Below are positions 58,110-64,000 of a stretch of 64,000 nucleotides of DNA, one piece after another. Position 1 is the first letter of the stretch; each line of letters begins with the position of its first letter. The DNA is from Trichosphaerium sp. ATCC 40318. Lineage: Eukaryota; Discosea; Flabellinia; Trichosidae. Under the pieces are notes generated by a model, which saw only the letters and a program-made list of their open reading frames with translations, did not search any database and had not been told where the DNA came from. Where the stretch lies: assembly GCA_038496445.1 (NCBI GenBank), contig JALMLS010000232.1, positions 208,663-272,662 of the forward strand. The letters run 5' to 3'. A program made the position numbers and the translations under genes.

Positions 58110-59764
58110 ATGACACTTTTACTGTACATCTCGTTTCTCTGCCTTCTTCCTTCTGTAATATCTTTCGGAACTGTGAGGCAATTCAACGTGATAGATCCAG
58201 TTGGATTCAATGAGGTCAAAGAAAAAGGTGTAGCTTTCGATGCAGTCACCAACAGATACTTGGTAACATGGAAAATAACTGGACGAGACTCTTCAGGAAC
58301 ATTCAATCTATTCAGAGCAAGATTCTACGATCCAAACGGCACTGCTTTGACTGATGTTTTCTTTTTTCCTTTGGGCAGTGAGGTGCCAATATCTCCAGAT
58401 ATTGTCGGTACTGGTACAGGATCGTACTTGTACTACTTCAGATCGCGAGGAAGCCAAACCACAAGAGTAAGAGGAATCCTTCTTGATCAAAACGGGTTAA
58501 TTATCAAACCAACATTTCCAATAAGTCAATCATCAACAAGTAGCCAAAACGCAAAACCAAGTGCCGCCTTCAACAGTGATACAAACAAATATATGGTAAT
58601 ATGGGCCACTCAAGATATCGTACTCAGACAAAGAGAATACGCTATATTTGGAGCATCAGTTGACCCTGTAACTGGTGATGTATCTCCTCAATTCAGAGTA
58701 TCTATTTTAATGATATCGAATGGCAAGTGCGATCAAGAATAGCTTACAACACATTTACCAAAAGTTTCTTTGCTGTTTGGCAAACGAAAGCAGACAATAT
58801 ACAAGGAAGTCATATCATCGACAGTGGAAGAGTAAATGACTTTGAAGTAAGTTTCGGAGCAGGAACCAGACCCAATGTGATATCTCATGGAACAAAAGAG
58901 GAGTTTCTTGTTCTTTGGAAAGGAAATCCGATCGCTGCTCGTAAAGTCGACGGAGCTGGTATCGCTGGATCAGAGGTACAGCTATTGGACCCTAGTATCT
59001 TGACAGACACTCCATTTGGTACATTCTCGGTGTTCGAAGGTGCATACGTACTTGCATACGACCAATTAGGAACTGAAAAACAATACAAGTTCGCAAAACT
59101 AGATGAAACGTACGACTATCCTTTCTTTTAGTATCTTTTTATTCCTTTCGTTTCTTATTCTTTTCTTGTAGTACACTTGAAATAACAGATGATTGATCTT
59201 TTTACTGGAACAAGAATAACAGACGATCTCGTTATAGCTGCTGATACATCTAACATTGTTGGATTTATGCATGTTTCATTCGCTTCAGATGAATCCTTAC
59301 TTGCTGGTGTCTCTATCTCATCATTGCTTCCGCCGCCTACTCTACCTCCTACAACACAACCTCCAACGACAACTCCACCTACAACAAACCCACCAACAAC
59401 ACTACCTCCAACAACAGAGCCACCTGTTGAACCTTTGGCAACAACACTACCACCAACAGATGCTCCTACTCTTGAACCAAATACGATAGCGGCAGCTCTA
59501 GCTCCTCCACCAAGTGGTTTGGAATCATGGGCAATCGCTATTATCGTCATTGTAGTACTTGTTGTTATTGCAGGTATTCTGGCAATCATTTTGGGCGCCT
59601 ACTTTTGTCGCCGTGGTGGTACAATAGAGAAAGGACATGAAATCAATGTCAGTGTAAATCAACCTAATCCTCAACCCGTACCTCAACCCGTACCTCAAGT
59701 ATCAACTCATCAAGCTGTTCCAATGGGATTACCTCTTCATCCACAATACAAGCAAACTGTATAA
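58110..59764 (+). pseudogene. Type I surface protein, copy A2 (two frameshifts)
   Basis: Nearly identical to A1, including the signal peptide MTLLLYISFLCLLPSVISF. Compared with A1, one base is missing near 58.71 kb (ATTTTAATG versus ATTTTCAATG), which leads to a stop after SNGKCDQE. Two bases are missing just after the intron near 59.19 kb (GATGATTGATC versus GATGACGTTGATC), giving an immediate TGA. Between and beyond these points the frame is open, down to the Thr-Pro stalk, TM helix and a tail with a doubled PQPVPQPVPQ. Sequencing errors could mimic this, but two independent indels make a recent pseudogene likelier. Confidence 0.65.
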
Positions 59765-59821
59765 AAAAATTTTCTGTTCAATAAAACTGTTTCTATCTTC
59801 CACCTTTATTAAAAGTTTATG

Positions 59822-62800
59822 TCAAAGGTATATAGCTATACGCTGATATATTGTCTGAACTAAGCCACGAATGAACATATCATCAGTTTCGTTTTCTTTG
59901 TCAAGAAAAATCTTCAGCTAAAAAGGCAAGAGTGTAAGCACAAAGGTAGTGCGAGTCAAAACACTGAAAAAAATTTTAAAATTCAAAGATTTCACAAAAA
60001 GTTTTTTTGCCTTGTGATGGCCGATACGTGGTTAAAAGTTGAATGATAATTATGTCAATTACCTTTGGTAATGCTTCCGACCATTCTTCTCTCGGTCATA
60101 CTTTAATTCAACATGAGCCATCAGTACCAAACCAAAAAGTTGTAAACTAGCTTCCTTTACTCTGAAAATCCATTCAAAATCATGAGGTCTGAACCCTTCA
60201 CCATCAAAGTAATCTGTATTACTATTTAGGTCGTTTTCATAACTTATACTACATACCAGATGAATCATTGTTCATATCAAGTGCAATTTCTTTAATCTTT
60301 GACAAGAGAGATTCATCAAGAGTTTTATCTATTTTAGACATTAACTGTTTTTCGTCAGAAACTCAGCTTACTGTAACTTGCTGCCACTCTTGAAATTATT
60401 AACACCAATTGTAAAATATGATGTTTTGAACTACTTGGATCATCTAATAAACCAACCAGCTTTGGTAATTGTGGACCAAGCGCCTCACCAACTGAAGAAT
60501 AAAATTAAAGGAATTAGCGCAAAACAAACCTCACCTTCTTTTGCTAAAGATAAGTTGGAGAGTACGAAGATGCTGTCATTTTTCATTTCAGTGGTGCCAA
60601 ATAACAGCTAAATAAGAAGAAATCCACTGTCAAGAAAACGATGGTTACCTGAGATGGCCATAGTCACAATCAAAGAAACAAGTTCTGCTCTCTAAGAAAA
60701 AACTAAGAAAAAAATCACGTGCTTAAAATTTTCTATAGTCCTAACCTGTAACACGTGTACTCTTAGATCAGGTATATGATCACAATAGTTTCCCACACAA
60801 TGAAGCAAATGACATCTAGGAGAGCTGAAACCCTCGTCTTCTTCTTCTTTCTCCTTCTTTACATCAATCTTAATAATTTTTTAAAATAATTTCTCTTAAT
60901 TCATCATCATGCAGCCAATAAGCATCTGTCTTATCTCCACCACCTAGACCAAATATTTAGTAAGAACATACAAAAAGTGTGAACATGTGACTAAAGGTCA
61001 GAGCTCAAATGCGAAAGAAAAAACATAGGCGAAGCGTTTTGAAGTGAATTGCAATTGCAGCTGTTTTAGCGAACTGAGGTTGTATCAACATTTACTACTT
61101 ACTATATCCAGCGTTGTCTAGTATAACACATAGTTTTTATATAACTTAGGCTCAACTCCATCAATATTAGGAAGTAATGCAATTATTCCTGTCCATCCTT
61201 TTCTCTTATCAATAATTTTAGTACACTCAGCTAGAAATTGAGTGGTAAGTATCAAGCACATACTCTCTTTGATGTACGTACTATAACCGCAAATACTACC
61301 CATCAATGATGCACCTGATTCCAGATAGGCGTGATCAAGTGGCAAAGCAACAAAGTCACAAATAATACCGATGAGTTTAATAGAGATTTGCTTATGTAAT
61401 TGATTACTTTCCATTGTATCATCATGTTCAAGCCTTCGCAGAGTAGTACCAACGATCACAACACAGTCGATTAGGAATGTATCATTCCCGTTTTGCATTT
61501 CTACGATAGCGCTTATCTTTCCACGACCTGGAAACAAAAGCGTGAGGAAAACCTTCGGCGCGTGTTTTCTGTTTCAATATCAAGATAATTTCCAAATTCA
61601 ATTAAAACAATACTTAAAGGACGATTGCACAAGTATTCATAGAAATGTAGGTTTTTAACAAAAGACACAACTATGAGTTTTGATAATGTTTGTGCACGAA
61701 AAAAGATAAAATGAAATGAGAAGAAAGACAAAGAGTTGTACCTGTGTACTTGGGCATTTCGATCCTCATTTTATCAACTATTGAAAACAATAAATCTTTA
61801 TCATTTGACAGATCACAGTAAGTTAAAATACGGGCAGCACTGCAACGAAGGTGAGGTTTGTCTAGCCAAATTTTAACACATTTCATAATTTCTTCGTTCT
61901 CATCTTTTCAGCCATCTCTAGATACTCCTCTCCCTCCAACGCTTTACACAAATGTACATAAGCATAAACACAGTTTTAAGAAAAAAAAGAAGAATAGAAT
62001 TGTTCCACTGAAATGCTGAACAATGAACGTACGTTGAAGCTGCCCGAAATATACCTTATAGCTTCAACTATTCCTTCTTCAGCTTCAAGATTCTCTTTCC
62101 AATCTTCAACTCTATCAAGTAACTTATCAAGTAAACCAACAGCGTGAGCACGCCTAGCTACATTCTTTGTAACCTCAGAATCTTCTTCACCACAAATAAA
62201 AGTCGCGCTGAAATGAAATGATGGTTAAGAAACGTAGAGAGTCTTTCGGTATACACATACATAAGCCAATATTGTACTTGCTACTTCTATGGCAGAAGAA
62301 AATACACCAAAGTAACCGATAGGATCCTTACTGCCGTCTTTAGATAAATCAGCCAAACAGTTCAAAACGAAAATTACTTCTTCAACACGATCGGCGCGTA
62401 TACATAAATCAATACAGCTTGTGTATGTATCCATTAGCTCAGGGTGTTTAGTGCCATACATAACAGCTATATCCTCATCCTGTGTAAGAAAACCTGTCAG
62501 CAAAAGGAATAGGTGTAGTGCTAAGCCCAGAACTAAAGAGATACTTTGCTAACAACAGAAACTTGTTGCACACCACTGGGGCTTTCGAGAAATGTATAAA
62601 CGTACAATAGCAAGTTTTAGATTTGGGTCATAAAAGCCAGTAGCTTGTGCATCCTCAAAAAAGAGTTAATTGGTTGCCATTAAAGGTGAAGTACTCTCTC
62701 TTTGTTTGACCTTAGCCAATCACGTGTACAACTTAAAAAGATTCGTGCATAACAAAAATGACAACTTTGTCACGTGACGAATCAGGAGAAATTTTTTTAG

Positions 62801-63249
62801 ACGAATTCGTACCTCGTAGAGCTCTGCAAACATGACACGTTCCTTTTTGACACGGTCAACATACATTTTGAACCAATCTCTTAAAACTTGTCAAAATCAA
62901 TTATTAGCGTTTATATTACCTTGGTTGTGCGTCTTGGAACTGTATAGCTAGTTCTAATTCGTTTAAATACCATTTTCGCGCGTACAATCGGCGGTAAAAA
63001 TGAACGTTGGTGGCAAGGCAGATATCAGCGAATCTAAGGCCATATGAGGTTTGTTTTAGGGTTAAAGTACCTTTTACAAGTAATAATAATATTTGTAAAG
63101 TCAGCAAGCGCTGTTATTTCTGAGAATACGTTTACAAGAAGCTCGTTAGGTATATCGTCAAATGAGAGCGTCAAAGATTCTTGTAATACAGAATCAGGTA
63201 TAGCACGTTTTGCAGCACTGCTATCTTCGGTAGAGCTAAGCGCACTCAT
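59822..63249 (-). CDS. F-box protein with a long helical (HEAT/ARM-like) repeat region
   Basis: The ATG at 63249 begins MSALSSTEDSSAAKRAIPDS. An F-box follows at about residues 30-65: LSFDDIPNELLVNVFSEITA, then DFTNIIITCKRFADICLATN across a GTACTT intron. The remaining ~10 exons are helical with weak internal repetition: DEDIAVMYGTKHPELMDTYT, VEEVIFVLNCLADLSKDGSK, VGLLDKLLDRVEDWKENLEA, KPHLRCSAARILTYCDLSND, ISIKLIGIICDFVALPLDHA and VKEASLQLFGLVLMAHVELK. This pattern resembles ARM/HEAT solenoids. It ends RIAIYL-stop at 59822, only 58 bases from the end of copy A2. Likely an SCF adaptor with a solenoid substrate-binding region. Splice joins at 60.6-61.1 kb are approximate. Confidence 0.65.
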
Positions 63250-63357
63250 GAAGCCTCTTATAACCGACGTTTTCTTTAAACTTAAGACAGTTGACTTCAA
63301 GTTCTGCCAGTTTTTTGTTTCAAATTTCCTCTACTTGCAGTACAAGGCTTCAATTTA
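63250..63357. promoter_or_regulatory. Short divergent intergenic region
   Basis: 108 bases separate the F-box/solenoid gene (minus) from the dehydrogenase (plus), so a shared promoter is likely. No distinct motif is visible. Confidence 0.35.
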
Positions 63358-64000
63358 ATGCTTAACTCTATTTCTCGCGTTCACCGTTGTTCTACTGCTA
63401 CTGTAAATAGACGAAGAAGTGCTAGAACTATTAAAGTTCAAAAGAGATTTAATAGCACGGAAAATGGTTCCATTGGTGGTAAAAACGCGTTAGTTACTGG
63501 TTCTACATCTGGCATAGGTAGTTCAACTTTTTTTTGTTTAAATGACATTTTGTAGGCCTTGGTATCGCTAAAGAACTCGCTAAAAACGGTATAACAGACG
63601 TCAAACAAATAACGTTTAACAGCTTTTAATCAAAAGGATGTAATATCGTTTTAAACGGCTTTGGTGATATCAATGATATCAATAAGATTGTCAGCGATAT
63701 TAAAGAATCACACGGAGTGAAGGTGTCATACTCAGCCGCTGACTTGTCAAAAGTACGCCAGAGATAGTCCAGCCACTCTTAAGCATGTCAATGTAGCCTG
63801 ACATGATCACTGATATGATGAAAGAAGCTAAAGATAACCTTGGTGGCATTGACATTCTTGTGCGTCTTTTCACCAGAAAACATGGACAAACTGTTCGTTT
63901 CGGTATCACCGCATTTGCTTCTCTACGATTTTAATTGAACATGCATAGGTAAACAATGGAGGGATACAACATGTTTCTCCTATTGAGAGCTTTCCAGGGA
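63358..64000 (+). CDS. 3-hydroxybutyrate dehydrogenase-like SDR, partial at the window end
   Basis: A short-chain dehydrogenase close to bacterial-type D-3-hydroxybutyrate dehydrogenase, which interconverts 3-hydroxybutyrate and acetoacetate with NAD. The N-terminus MLNSISRVHRCSTATVNRRR is basic and without acidic residues, like a mitochondrial targeting peptide. The Rossmann fold starts KNALVTGSTSGIGLGIAKEL (TGxxxGIG), spliced across a GTAGTT intron. Then come CNIVLNGFGDINDINKIVSD and HGVKVSYSAADLSKPDMITD, across a GTACGC...TGTAG intron at about 63.75-63.80 kb. A GTGCGT intron ends at about 63950, followed by VNNGGIQHVSPIESFPG, where the usual NNAG is NNGG. The catalytic Ser and YxxxK lie beyond the window. 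Confidence 0.85.

Larger units (their letters stand above)
55837..59764. repeat. Right arm of a large inverted repeat
   Basis: The mirror of the left arm, with copies B2 and A2 on the plus strand. Order and orientation (A1 minus, B1 minus, spacer, B2 plus, A2 plus) are those of a duplicated two-gene unit turned around a 3.1 kb spacer. Confidence 0.8.

Overview
This is nuclear DNA from an AT-rich, intron-dense, compact eukaryotic genome. It is most likely a free-living protist, and I cannot place it further. About 28 genes sit in 64 kb, almost all broken by introns of roughly 35-100 bases. Donors are very often GTACG(T) and acceptors are YAG, often after a CTAAY-like branch site. UAA, UAG and UGA all act as ordinary stops. 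The gene set (telomerase, a COMPASS subunit, a complex I subunit, molybdopterin synthase, a sortilin, a Spb4-type helicase) marks a canonical eukaryote with aerobic mitochondria. Eukaryotic FtsX-type permeases, ankyrin/TPR proteins and many F-box-like N-termini would suit an amoeboid or similar protist, but that is inference. Exon joins were made by eye from reading frame and splice signals, so gene ends are firmer than every internal exon.

Layout. 0.1-6.3 kb: a secreted protein of unknown function and a two-module FtsX permease (both minus). 6.4-10.6 kb: a TPR-ankyrin-TPR protein (plus). 11-23.7 kb: a minus-strand run with an F-box/TM protein, a multi-pass membrane protein, a VPS10/sortilin receptor, NT5DC1-type HAD phosphatase, DDX55/Spb4 helicase and a small membrane protein. 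23.7-27.4 kb: an F-box-like/ankyrin protein (plus) facing a LamG-type secreted protein (minus). 28.3-34.4 kb: a complete telomerase reverse transcriptase (minus). 34.7-40 kb: a two-RRM protein (minus), divergent from a coiled-coil protein ending in three CxxCxFGS zinc-ribbon-like repeats (plus). 40.1-48.4 kb: a two-part acetyltransferase, an Asn/Gln-rich protein, a coiled-coil protein, RBBP5 and an F-box-like/MORN-like protein.

48.6-59.8 kb is the accessory heart of the window. A two-gene unit encoding type I surface proteins (beta-propeller-like repeats, Thr-Pro stalk, one TM helix) is duplicated as a large inverted repeat around three metabolic genes (SSAT-like acetyltransferase, MOCS2B/MoaE, NDUFA5). 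Only one of the four copies looks intact. The other three carry frameshifts or have lost the signal peptide. The window ends with an F-box plus helical-repeat protein (minus) divergent from a mitochondrial-type 3-hydroxybutyrate dehydrogenase cut by the window edge.

No rRNA, tRNA, transposon or CRISPR was recognised. The palindrome CACGTG, often as TCACGTGA, is strikingly frequent and often lies inside introns.
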